This document shows, in pieces, positions 9,071 through 17,207 of a stretch of 64,000 nucleotides of DNA. Under the pieces are notes generated by a model. It saw only the letters and a program-made list of their open reading frames with translations, made no database searches and was not told the origin of the DNA. A program made the translations under genes and the position numbers. Source of the DNA: Chitinophaga tropicalis (GTDB taxonomy: Bacteria; Bacteroidota; Bacteroidia; Chitinophagales; Chitinophagaceae); the NCBI RefSeq assembly GCF_009758205.1, contig NZ_WRXN01000012.1, positions 124,001 through 188,000 of the forward strand, given 5' to 3'. Position 1 is the stretch's first letter. The number at the start of each line of letters is the position of its first letter.

Positions 9071-10330
9071 TCAATATTTTTTCGAAACGGCAATACGCTG
9101 TGCACTGTAAATACCCGCATGTCCACTGAAATAATAAGCCGTAAAGCACGCAACGGCGAAGTATAGCACATGTGTCGTGCCAAAAAGTTCTGCGCCCATT
9201 AACGTGCAGGCCAATGGCGTATTGGTTGCACCTGCAAATACGGCAATAAATCCGAGTCCTGCAAATAGATCGACAGGTGCGCCCAGTAATACGGCCAGTG
9301 TATGCCCCAGTGTGGCGCCTATAAAGAACAGGGGAGTTACTTCCCCTCCTTTAAAGCCCATGCCCAGGGTAACTGCTGTAAATAATAATTTCCATAACCA
9401 GCTCCAGTCAGATATGGCGCCTTGCTTAAAAGCGTTCACGATGCTGACTGAGCCGGGGCTTAGTGAAGTTACGCCCAACCCGATATAGTCTCTTGTGCCC
9501 AGCAGCCAGCAGCCGATGATGATCATTACTCCGCCAGTTACGGGTATGAGCCAGGCGGGTTTGATCCATTGTTTTGCCTGCTTTTTAATGGTATGCATGC
9601 ATATGGAGAAGAGGAAGCCCGCCAGTCCGAAACCTACGCCTGCCAGGATTACTTTGGTAAGCAGGGTGAAGTTGAGCAGGTCTTTATCTTTGAAGAGGAT
9701 CTGGTAATGTGTATGGTGAATGCCCCATGCAGAGCATACGATATCGGCAAATACAGCAGCGATAAGGCAGGGTACCAGTGCGTCATAGCGGATAGTGCCG
9801 ATGGCCAGCACCTCCAGTGCAAATACCGTCCCGGCCACGGGGGTACCAAATACGGCACCGAAGCCGGCGGCGATGCCCGTCATGAGTAAGATCCGGGTAT
9901 CTGCGGGCGACAGCTTCATCCAGCGGCCCAGCATATTGGCCATGCTGCCTCCTATCTGTACCGCTGTGCCTTCTCTTCCGGCAGAACCGCCAAACAGGTG
10001 GGTGATGATGGTAGTACCCAGCACCAGGGGCGCCATACGGGCGGGTACTCCCCCACCGGGCTGATGGATCTCGTCCATGATGAGGTTATTCCCGCCTTCT
10101 GTATTTTTACCTAATTCCCTGTACAGCAGGTAAATGATGATGCCCGCCAGTGGCAGCAGGTACAGCAGCCATCCCTGTTCCCATCGCCAGACAGTTACCA
10201 GGTCCAGCAGCCAGAGGAAAAGGGCAACCAGGGTACCTGTTATCAGTGCAACGGGAATGATGATGACTGTCCACCGGATTAGCTGGTAAGCAATCGTCAA
10301 TTGTTCAAAGGATTGTTTTATGTATTTCAT
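9071..10330 (-). CDS. CLC-family anion transporter, probably fluoride/proton antiporter
   Basis: This 419-residue integral membrane protein has about ten or more hydrophobic helices. The CLC motif around the gating glutamate reads GGSAGREGTAVQIGG, which differs from the chloride-type GREGP, and a second conserved loop reads GFKGGEVTPLFFIG. The variant motif, the short length and the absence of cytoplasmic CBS domains suit the fluoride-exporting CLC-F branch. The strongest support is context: the leader contains a sequence that reads as a crcB-type fluoride riboswitch, and CLC-F genes are known partners of that switch. The likely role is expelling fluoride from the cytoplasm. The CLC family call is firm; fluoride specificity is inferred from the motif plus the leader. 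Confidence 0.85.
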   Translation of the reverse strand: MKYIKQSFEQLTIAYQLIRWTVIIIPVALITGTLVALFLWLLDLVTVWRWEQGWLLYLLPLAGIIIYLLYRELGKNTEGGNNLIMDEIHQPGGGVPARMAPLVLGTTIITHLFGGSAGREGTAVQIGGSMANMLGRWMKLSPADTRILLMTGIAAGFGAVFGTPVAGTVFALEVLAIGTIRYDALVPCLIAAVFADIVCSAWGIHHTHYQILFKDKDLLNFTLLTKVILAGVGFGLAGFLFSICMHTIKKQAKQWIKPAWLIPVTGGVMIIIGCWLLGTRDYIGLGVTSLSPGSVSIVNAFKQGAISDWSWLWKLLFTAVTLGMGFKGGEVTPLFFIGATLGHTLAVLLGAPVDLFAGLGFIAVFAGATNTPLACTLMGAELFGTTHVLYFAVACFTAYYFSGHAGIYSAQRIAVSKKY

Positions 10331-10353
10331 AGCCTACAAATAAAGAAAACGCC

Positions 10354-10372
10354 ACGTACCCTCATGGTACGT
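10354..10372 (-). terminator. Hairpin in the CLC leader, possible riboswitch expression platform
   Basis: Read on the minus strand, ACGTACC and GGTACGT pair around a 5-base loop and are followed by GGCGTTTTCTTT, a T-rich tract, about 15 bases before the start codon. It lies between the riboswitch-like element and the gene, where an intrinsic terminator controlled by the switch would be expected. Confidence 0.5.
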
Positions 10373-10384
10373 TAAGAACTATTT

Positions 10385-10450
10385 GCAGGCGCCATCAGAC
10401 TTCATCCTGACGGATGAGACGGTTCTTGTGCAGGAAGACACCATTTCCTG
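10385..10450 (-). ncRNA. Fluoride riboswitch (crcB motif) candidate
   Basis: On the minus strand the element opens with GGAAATGGTGTCTTCC, which follows the crcB pattern GGnGATGGnGTTCnCC, then a C/A-rich joint (TGCACAAGAAC). A perfect six-pair stem comes next (TCATCC, loop GTCA, GGATGA), and the element ends with CTGATGGCGCCTGC, the strongly conserved 3' end of the class. Spacing and order match what I know of the class, and the gene that follows is a CLC transporter. I recognised it by pattern only; a covariance model search would settle it. Confidence 0.75.
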
Positions 10451-10607
10451 GTATGCGGCAAATATACTATCTGTATGTTAAAAAAGTGAAATTATAGTTA
10501 AAGCAGAGGGGGCTTGATCAATTCTTTATGGAAAATTGTCAATTTTGTATTAACTTAAGTAACTATTACGCTTATTTGGTGACTGTTTACCTGTACTAAA
10601 CAAACAC

Positions 10608-11462
10608 ATGAAGTATACATTACTCGCTTGCCTACAACTGGTTACACTCTGTGCAAAGGCTGATGACAAAGGCAATCATCGTGAATTCAGGGCTGTAGAT
10701 ACAGCAATAGCTCCTGCGGTTAACATACCGGCAGCAGATACTATTTTACCAGCAATAAGGCAAACCTTCAGACAGGATGCGCAGGCAAAGCCAATTCCTG
10801 TTTACAGGACCTCTATGGTGAGCCTGGCTATCCCTACGGTACTGCTGACCTATGGAGCCTTCTCCCTTTTCAATCCCGCCGTCAGATCGCTGGATCAAAC
10901 TACGAAGAATGAAGTGCACGAAGATCATGCCAACTTCCATACTACTATTGATAATTATCTCATGTATGCCCCGGGCCTGGCAGTGTATGCACTGAACGCG
11001 GTAGGTATCAAGGGTAAACATAATCTGAAGGAGCGTTCTATCCTGCTGGGTATGTCTGTGCTGATGATGAAAGGAAGTGTGGATGGGTTGAAAGCGCTTA
11101 CCAACAGGCAGCGTCCTGATGGGACTCAATATAATTCTTTTCCTTCCGGTCATACTGCTACGGCTTTTATGGGTGCGCAGTTTATGTGGGAGGAATATCA
11201 TGAGGTTAGTCCGTGGTATGGCGTTGCAGGATATGCGGCGGCTACTGCTACCGGTGTAATGCGTATCTATAATAACCGTCACTGGTTCAGTGATGTTGTA
11301 GCTGGTGCGGGATTGGGGATACTTAGTACCAAGGCTGCGTACTGGTTGTATCCTAAAGTACAGAAAGTTTTTAATGGCAGGTCTTCTTCGTCTACGATAC
11401 TGATGCCTACTTATGATAGTCAGTGGAAGAGTGTGGGATTGTCGTTAGTGGTGACGAAATAA
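10608..11462 (+). CDS. PAP2-family phosphatase (membrane or secreted)
   Basis: This 284-residue protein carries the three-part phosphatidic acid phosphatase type 2 signature: KALTNRQRPDG, FPSGHTATAF and NNRHWFSDVVAGAGLG, which supply the Lys/Arg phosphate clamp, the helper His and the nucleophile His with its Asp. A signal-like N-terminus (MKYTLLACLQLVTLCAKA) precedes a roughly 60-residue linker, then hydrophobic stretches around 65-85 and 125-150. It probably dephosphorylates lipid phosphates or undecaprenyl pyrophosphate on the outer side of the inner membrane; the substrate cannot be read from sequence. It is transcribed alone, divergent from the CLC gene, and ends at a strong palindrome. 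Confidence 0.85.
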   Translation: MKYTLLACLQLVTLCAKADDKGNHREFRAVDTAIAPAVNIPAADTILPAIRQTFRQDAQAKPIPVYRTSMVSLAIPTVLLTYGAFSLFNPAVRSLDQTTKNEVHEDHANFHTTIDNYLMYAPGLAVYALNAVGIKGKHNLKERSILLGMSVLMMKGSVDGLKALTNRQRPDGTQYNSFPSGHTATAFMGAQFMWEEYHEVSPWYGVAGYAAATATGVMRIYNNRHWFSDVVAGAGLGILSTKAAYWLYPKVQKVFNGRSSSSTILMPTYDSQWKSVGLSLVVTK

Positions 11463-11466
11463 TTAT

Positions 11467-11527
11467 GCGCCTCCACACAAAAAAACGCTTTTGCCTTCGG
11501 CAAAAGCGTTTTTTTGTGTGGAGGCGC
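11467..11527. terminator. Long perfect palindrome, REP-like copy 2
   Basis: Two perfect 29-base arms (11467-11495, 11499-11527) surround the loop TTC, with A/T runs inside the stem. It starts six bases after the PAP2 stop codon and will terminate that gene. GCGCTGCGCGGC follows at 11524-11535. It is the most perfect of the five related palindromes here. Confidence 0.8.
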
Positions 11528-11547
11528 TGCGCGGCTTCTTTTAAGGA

Positions 11548-11617
11548 GAGAATGAGCAGGTTTTTGTGAGGAGGTTGAGTTGTTTTTGTGAGGAGAATGA
11601 GCTGTTTTTTTTGTGAG
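11548..11617. repeat. Three imperfect tandem repeats of 22-25 bases
   Basis: Units at 11548-11570, 11571-11592 and 11593-11617 share the pattern GAG-AATGAG-C(A/T)G-TTTTT-GTGAG; the T run varies in length. They follow the palindrome directly and precede the metallophosphoesterase gene. They look like slippage-derived repeats; no function is evident. Confidence 0.6.
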
Positions 11618-11720
11618 GGGAGTAAACAGTTATCTGAGAGAAGATTATTTTTATATTAATAACTCAACCAGATCTGGTATCTGTAATCTTCAACAGATAT
11701 GTTTGTAAAAAAAGGAAACT

Positions 11721-12665
11721 ATGAACCGTCGTTCTTTACTGAAAAACCTGGGGCTCGGCGCATTTCTCGGCGCCCTGCCAGGTATTCGCGCCGTTGCATC
11801 TGTTACTGACACTACAACCCTGTTACAGAGAAAGCGTGTATTACGTTTTACCCATCTTACCGATGTTCACCTGGAGCCTGAACTGAAAGCCCCTGAAGGG
11901 CTGGCCAAATGCCTGCATCATATACAGGGCCAGAAAGATGCGCCTGCGCTGATCGTGAACACGGGAGATTGTATCATGGATGCTCTCAAACAACCCAAAG
12001 ACCGCGTAGAAGTACAATGGAAGCTCTGGCATGGTCTTATGAAAAGCGATAACAGTCTTCCTGTTGAATACTGTATCGGTAATCATGATTGCTGGGGCGC
12101 CGGTCAGACCACAGACCTGCTTTATGGCAAGAAGTATGCGCTGGAGATGATGAAACTGGAAAAGCCTTACCGCAGCTTTGATAAAGCGGGCTGGCATTTC
12201 ATTGTGCTGGACAGCATACAGCCTAAGAAAGACGGGGTATGGTATACCTGTCAGCTGGATGAGGAGCAATTTGCATGGCTGGAGAAAGACCTGGCAGCCA
12301 ATACGGAAAAGCCGGTGGTAGTATTCTCACATGCACCTATCGTTTCTGCAGCCACTGTAGTGGTTGACAATAAATTCAAAGAAGATACCGGCTACCAGCT
12401 GGGGCTGGCATCCATGCATACAGATTCTGCCAGGATAGTAGCTTTATTTGATAAACATCCGCAGGTAAAATTATGCCTGAGCGGTCATATTCACCTGTAT
12501 GAAGAAGTAAAATACAATGGCGTAACCTACATCAGTAACGGCGCTGTCAGCGGTAACTGGTGGAAAGGCATGCGTTACCGTACAGATAACGGGTATGCGA
12601 TGGTGAACCTGTATGATGATGGCAGCTTCGATAATGAATACGTTAACTACGGCTGGACCGTCTAA
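11721..12665 (+). CDS. Tat-exported calcineurin-like metallophosphoesterase
   Basis: This 314-residue protein has an N-terminus with paired arginines (MNRRSLLKNLGLGAFLGAL), a twin-arginine type export signal. The metal-binding metallophosphoesterase motifs are all present in order: DVHLE after RFTHLT, GDCIMD, GNHDCWG, SHAPIV and SGHIHLYE. The enzyme should therefore sit in the periplasm with two bound metals and cleave a phosphomonoester or phosphodiester; the substrate is unknown. The gene converges on a small minus-strand gene with the stop codons overlapping by four bases. Confidence 0.85.
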   Translation: MNRRSLLKNLGLGAFLGALPGIRAVASVTDTTTLLQRKRVLRFTHLTDVHLEPELKAPEGLAKCLHHIQGQKDAPALIVNTGDCIMDALKQPKDRVEVQWKLWHGLMKSDNSLPVEYCIGNHDCWGAGQTTDLLYGKKYALEMMKLEKPYRSFDKAGWHFIVLDSIQPKKDGVWYTCQLDEEQFAWLEKDLAANTEKPVVVFSHAPIVSAATVVVDNKFKEDTGYQLGLASMHTDSARIVALFDKHPQVKLCLSGHIHLYEEVKYNGVTYISNGAVSGNWWKGMRYRTDNGYAMVNLYDDGSFDNEYVNYGWTV

Positions 12666-12862
12666 GCTTTACGTCGTTGTTCGTCAGCTTTATCTTTGGC
12701 ATCCCATTCATTTTCATCATATCCTTCAAGGGTATTATTCCTGTCATCATTGTACTCCGGTTTCGGCGTTTTTTTGACAGGCTGATGATCTGAAGCAGCA
12801 GCATTTTTGCGTTTCACCTGTTTGATGGCCCTTTGTGTGCCGGTTGATTTTTTCATCGTCAT
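12662..12862 (-). CDS. Small charged hypothetical protein
   Basis: This 66-residue protein has no recognised domain. It begins with a Lys/Arg-rich half (TGTQRAIKQVKRKNAA) and ends with an acidic and polar half (DDRNNTLEGYDENEWDAKDKADEQ). No signal peptide or membrane segment is present, and it looks intrinsically disordered. It fills the gap between the metallophosphoesterase and the efflux operon. The start could also be the methionine two codons later. I think it is real because it fits the gap neatly and has a skewed but plausible composition, but this is uncertain. Confidence 0.45.
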   Translation of the reverse strand: MTMKKSTGTQRAIKQVKRKNAAASDHQPVKKTPKPEYNDDRNNTLEGYDENEWDAKDKADEQRRKA

Positions 12863-12918
12863 AATAAAAAGGCTTTTACAGTTGGAAACACAAAAATGCT
12901 GCCGTTTGATCTTATGTT

Positions 12919-14001
12919 CTAGTCAACAACTATCCCCTCTCCGATCTCATCATTTGCATGAACGATCACCTTTTCATCCGGCTGTAATGCACCGAAGATC
13001 TCGGTAGAATCGTTATGCCGGTTGCCTTCCTGTATATCTATCCATTTGGTACGCCCCTGTCTTACAGTCACTACATACTTCTTTTCCGTTGATGTTACTA
13101 CAGCGCTGGCAGGCACGACCATGGCCTGATAAGAGCCTGTAACGGGAATAGTGATCTCAGCGTACATGCCAGGTTTCAGCAGATGCTGTACATTCTGTAC
13201 GTCTGCTTCCACAGCTTCAGAACGATAGCGGTTGTTGAGGGAACCTGCCTGCCGGCTGATAGTCCCTGTAAATGTCCGGCCCGGCAGGGCATTGACCTGG
13301 AAAGAGATCTGTCTTGCAGAAGACAGCTGTGCGCTGTACACTTCCGGTACCTGTACCACCAGGCGCAACCTGTTCTCTTCTTCCAGCATCAGCATGGGCC
13401 GGCCATCGTTGCCGGCATTGGCAACCGGTCCAACCAGCGCTCCCGGGTGGATGTTACGTTCTGTGATCACCCCGTCAAAAGGCGCTGTTACTTTCAGATA
13501 GCCCCTGGTCACTTCCAGGGCACGTAAGTTGGCCAGTTCACTGTTCATAATGGCACTGTCTGCCGTCATTTTTGCCCCTGCTACTTCTACATCATGCTCG
13601 GAGATAGTGCCCGGTGTTTCATTTACTGCCAGTGTACGTTGGTAGTTGTCTTTGGAGGCCGCAAATACTGCTTTTGCCTGCAGGTATTTTGACTGGGCGG
13701 CGTAATACTGCTGGATCACCTCGGGTGCTTCCAGCTCCAGCAGCAGCTGTCCTTTGCGGACTACACTGCCCCTGTCTACCAGCACATTTTTTATAAAGCC
13801 GGCCGCCCGCGGATAAATGCTCACTTTCTGGTAGGGCTCCAGCACTGCCGGCAGCTGAATGCTGGACGATAAGGATCCGTGGACCACGGAAGCCAGTTCA
13901 TAGCGGTTGTTATCTTCTGTTTTGATCTCTTTCTTTTTGGAAACCGCCTGCTGACAGGCGGCAAGACCTACAGCGCTTATGATGAACAGATATTTATACA
14001 T
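12919..14001 (-). CDS. RND efflux periplasmic adaptor (membrane fusion lipoprotein)
   Basis: This 360-residue adaptor links an RND pump to an outer membrane channel. It has a lipoprotein signal (FIISAVGLAAC, lipid on Cys16), the biotinyl-lipoyl-like hairpin halves (VLEPYQKVSIYPRAAGFI and VTAPFDGVITERNIHPGALV), a coiled hairpin between them (about 95-150) and the beta-barrel region (NRLRLVVQVPEV). It is the last gene of an operon on the minus strand and overlaps the pump gene by 8 bases, so the two are translationally coupled. The substrate of the system is unknown. Confidence 0.9.
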   Translation of the reverse strand: MYKYLFIISAVGLAACQQAVSKKKEIKTEDNNRYELASVVHGSLSSSIQLPAVLEPYQKVSIYPRAAGFIKNVLVDRGSVVRKGQLLLELEAPEVIQQYYAAQSKYLQAKAVFAASKDNYQRTLAVNETPGTISEHDVEVAGAKMTADSAIMNSELANLRALEVTRGYLKVTAPFDGVITERNIHPGALVGPVANAGNDGRPMLMLEEENRLRLVVQVPEVYSAQLSSARQISFQVNALPGRTFTGTISRQAGSLNNRYRSEAVEADVQNVQHLLKPGMYAEITIPVTGSYQAMVVPASAVVTSTEKKYVVTVRQGRTKWIDIQEGNRHNDSTEIFGALQPDEKVIVHANDEIGEGIVVD

Positions 14002-17000
14002 GAGTGGATGTTGTTTTTAATTCGTCAATAAGATTATCAGGCATGAGAGATGGAGAAGCCAGGCTGCTCTTCCGTTGTATGCTGGCATATACCAGGGGTA
14101 GGATGAGCAATGCTGCCAGGGTGGAGGCTATCAGCCCTCCTATCACTGCCCGCCCCAGGGGGGCAGTCTGATCTCCGGATTCTCCCAGGCCGGTGGCCAT
14201 GGGAACCATGCCTGCAATCATGGCCAGGCTGGTCATCAGGATAGGGCGTAAACGGATGCCTGCACTTGTGATCCCCGCCCGGTAAGCATCTTTAAACTCC
14301 AGTCGTAGTTTCTCTGCATTGGTGACTACCAGGATGGCGTTGGCTACAGATACGCCGGTAGACATGATCATGCCCATATAGGACTGCAGGTTGAGCGTAG
14401 CTCCCGTTAGCAGCAGCATGACGAGGGCGCCTGCAATTACTGCCGGTACTGTTACCAGCACTACCAGGCTCAGTTTAAATGACTGGTAATTAGCCGCCAG
14501 CAGGAGGAATATTACTACTATGGCCAGCAGCAGGCCGTTCTGCAGGCTGTTCAGCGTTTCTGTGAGCAGGCTGGAACTGCCTTTCAATTCTGTTTTCAGT
14601 CCTCTTGGCGGTGTACCCAATTCATCGATAGCATGCTGCACTACTTTGGTAGCCGCTCCGAGGTCTTTACCTGTTATATTCGCGCTGACGGTCACAAATC
14701 TCCTGGTGCCGGCCCTGTCAAACTCTCCCGGCATTTCACTGTTGGAGAAAATGGCTACATCTCCGAGCACAGGCCGGGCCTGACCTTTCACCAGTGGTAT
14801 TTCCTTCAGGTCATTGATGGTTTGCATGATATATTCCGGCACCTGTACCTGCACCTGGTAAGTGTAGGCTACTTTTTCGTCCAGCCACTGGTTCTTTTCC
14901 GTAAAGCGGCTGCTGGACGTGGAGGCTGTTACAGAGCGGGCTACCTGGTACATATTGAGCCCCATCTGCGCAACTTTAAAACGGTCTATATCGATCTTAA
15001 TGACAGGGTAATGCAAAGGCTGCGCTATCTGCACATCCCGCAGGAATGGCACTTCTTTCAGTTCTTTTACCAGCTTGCCTGCATACTTTTCTATCTGCTG
15101 CATATCTTTCCCCGCTACACGGACTTCTATGGGTGTTGCCGCTCCCTGGCTCATGATCTTCTCTGTCATATCTACCGGTTCGAAAGACACTCGCATTTCC
15201 GGCAGCCTGGCCTTGATCACGCTTCTCAGTGTATCCTTCAACGTTTCTATATCTACTTTGTAATCTTCATCCAGGTTTACCTGCAGTACTGCTTCATGTG
15301 TGCCGCTGTTAAAGATGTAGAGGTTACTGGTGCCGTAGCTGCTGGGAATAAGCCCTACGTAAGCAGAGCTGATGGCTACGTGCCCGTTCACGGTACTGTC
15401 TATGAGCTGCAGCACCTGGTGTACTTTTGCTTCTGTGCGTTCAAGGCGGGTGCCATCAGGTTCCCGCAGACGTAGCTGGAACTGACCGGTATTGACATGC
15501 GGCATAAGGTCTTTTCCTATCAGCATGAATGCACCTGCTGCTATACCAAAAGCCAATACCAGGTAGATGGTGGTTACCAGGCGGGAGCGTTTTCCCAGCC
15601 ATTCCAGCAGCTGCAGGAAGCGGTCTTTAAAGCGGTCAAACCGGGTGCTGGTATGATGTTGCAGATCAGCCTCGATCTCTTTCACTTCTTCATTGTCAAG
15701 TGCAAGGCCGTGATTGAATTTCCCTTCTTTCAGCCACCAGTTGGCCAGTACGGGTACCAGTGATTGTGCCGCAAAATAGGAAGCGATCATTGCAAAGCCT
15801 ATACTTAGTGACAAAGGCAGGAACATGGCCTTTGGCACACCGGTCATGATAAGTGAAGGGGCAAATACTGCCAGTATACATAGCAATATCAGCAACAGGG
15901 GGAAAGCAATTTCCTGGCATGCTTCATAGATAGCCTGTTTTTTTGACTTACCTATTTCCAGGTGCTGATGGATATTCTCTATTGTTACTGTGGCCTGGTC
16001 TACCAGTACTCCTATAGCCAGTGCAAGGCCGCTCAGCGTCATGAGGTTGATGGTCTGTCCGGCCAGGTATAAGCCAAGCACTGCTGCCAGTATGGCTACC
16101 GGGATGGTGATCACCACTACGAGGCAGCTCCGCAGATCTCTTAAGAATACCAGCACCATGATACCGGTAAGCAGGGCGCCCAGGATACCTTCTGTAAGCA
16201 GGCTTTTCACTGCGTTGATCACGAATACGGACTGATCAAACTCGTACGTCACCTTCACATCTTCCGGCAGGAGGCTTTGCATTTCCGGCAGCCGGGCTTT
16301 CAGTTGTTTTACCACATCCCAGGTAGAGGCATCTGCTGTTTTTACTACGGGTATGTATACGGAGCGTTTTCCGTTCACGAGTGCATAGTCGACCGTTACA
16401 TCTGCAGCATCAGCAACGTTGGCCACATCCCTGATAAATACGGTAGAGTTGCCATTGGTGGTGATGGGAATGTCTCCGAAGTCCTGCACTTCTTTTTCGA
16501 GGGAGTTGATGGTGGTTACATACATGGTGTTATTGATCCTGATGTTGCCGGAGGGTGTCATCACATTGTTCTTTGCAATAGCTTCCACCACTTCATCTGC
16601 ATTCATATTGAAGCTGCGTAAGCGGGCAGGATCTACATTCACAATCACGGAACGGGAGTTGGCCCCGAACGGTGGCGGGGCGGACAGTCCCGGTACGGAG
16701 CCGAACATGGGCCTCACACGTGTGTTGGCAAGGTCATAAATGTCTTTCAGTGACCTGTTGGGACAGCTGAACACCAGTTGTCCTACCGGTAGTGACGAGG
16801 CGTCAAAACGTACTACCTGTGGCGGTAATGCGCCCGGAGGGAAGAACTTCATGGCCCTGTTCACCTGCAGCGCCACCTGGGCCGAGGCTTCGGCCATATT
16901 GGTGGTTTCATAGAAAGTAAGTTTGATCATGGTCAGCCCCTGTATATTCTTACTGCTGATATTTTTAATGCCGTTCACATAGAGGAACTGGTCCTGCAAA

Positions 17001-17197
17001 CGGGTGGCAAAGAAGCCTTCCATCTGTTGCGGGGACATACCACCATAAGGCTCTATCACGTAGATAGTGGGCAGGTTGAGCTTAGGAAAGATATCTATAG
17101 GGATATTGAGGACTGCCAGTATTGAAAAAAGGAACATGCCCAGGGTAAGCACTACCACGGACAATGGCTTTTTCAGTGCGGAAGTAACTAAAGACAT
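13994..17197 (-). CDS. RND-family efflux permease
   Basis: This 1067-residue inner-membrane pump is of the AcrB/HAE-like RND class and uses the proton gradient. It has the usual two repeats: TM1 (about 12-30), a large periplasmic loop, TM2-6 with GVLVDQATVTIENI in TM4, then a second half with the same order and a closing cluster of helices (MIAGMVPMATGLGESGDQTAPLG). TM4 shows a single acidic residue in the proton relay where classical AcrB has two, so it may be a distant subgroup. I chose the ATG at 17197 because MSLVTSALKKPLSVVVL is the standard RND N-terminus; an upstream in-frame ATG would add 25 unlikely residues. It lies 10 bases after the channel gene. Confidence 0.92.
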   Translation of the reverse strand: MSLVTSALKKPLSVVVLTLGMFLFSILAVLNIPIDIFPKLNLPTIYVIEPYGGMSPQQMEGFFATRLQDQFLYVNGIKNISSKNIQGLTMIKLTFYETTNMAEASAQVALQVNRAMKFFPPGALPPQVVRFDASSLPVGQLVFSCPNRSLKDIYDLANTRVRPMFGSVPGLSAPPPFGANSRSVIVNVDPARLRSFNMNADEVVEAIAKNNVMTPSGNIRINNTMYVTTINSLEKEVQDFGDIPITTNGNSTVFIRDVANVADAADVTVDYALVNGKRSVYIPVVKTADASTWDVVKQLKARLPEMQSLLPEDVKVTYEFDQSVFVINAVKSLLTEGILGALLTGIMVLVFLRDLRSCLVVVITIPVAILAAVLGLYLAGQTINLMTLSGLALAIGVLVDQATVTIENIHQHLEIGKSKKQAIYEACQEIAFPLLLILLCILAVFAPSLIMTGVPKAMFLPLSLSIGFAMIASYFAAQSLVPVLANWWLKEGKFNHGLALDNEEVKEIEADLQHHTSTRFDRFKDRFLQLLEWLGKRSRLVTTIYLVLAFGIAAGAFMLIGKDLMPHVNTGQFQLRLREPDGTRLERTEAKVHQVLQLIDSTVNGHVAISSAYVGLIPSSYGTSNLYIFNSGTHEAVLQVNLDEDYKVDIETLKDTLRSVIKARLPEMRVSFEPVDMTEKIMSQGAATPIEVRVAGKDMQQIEKYAGKLVKELKEVPFLRDVQIAQPLHYPVIKIDIDRFKVAQMGLNMYQVARSVTASTSSSRFTEKNQWLDEKVAYTYQVQVQVPEYIMQTINDLKEIPLVKGQARPVLGDVAIFSNSEMPGEFDRAGTRRFVTVSANITGKDLGAATKVVQHAIDELGTPPRGLKTELKGSSSLLTETLNSLQNGLLLAIVVIFLLLAANYQSFKLSLVVLVTVPAVIAGALVMLLLTGATLNLQSYMGMIMSTGVSVANAILVVTNAEKLRLEFKDAYRAGITSAGIRLRPILMTSLAMIAGMVPMATGLGESGDQTAPLGRAVIGGLIASTLAALLILPLVYASIQRKSSLASPSLMPDNLIDELKTTSTHV

Positions 17198-17207
17198 AAT
17201 AATGATT

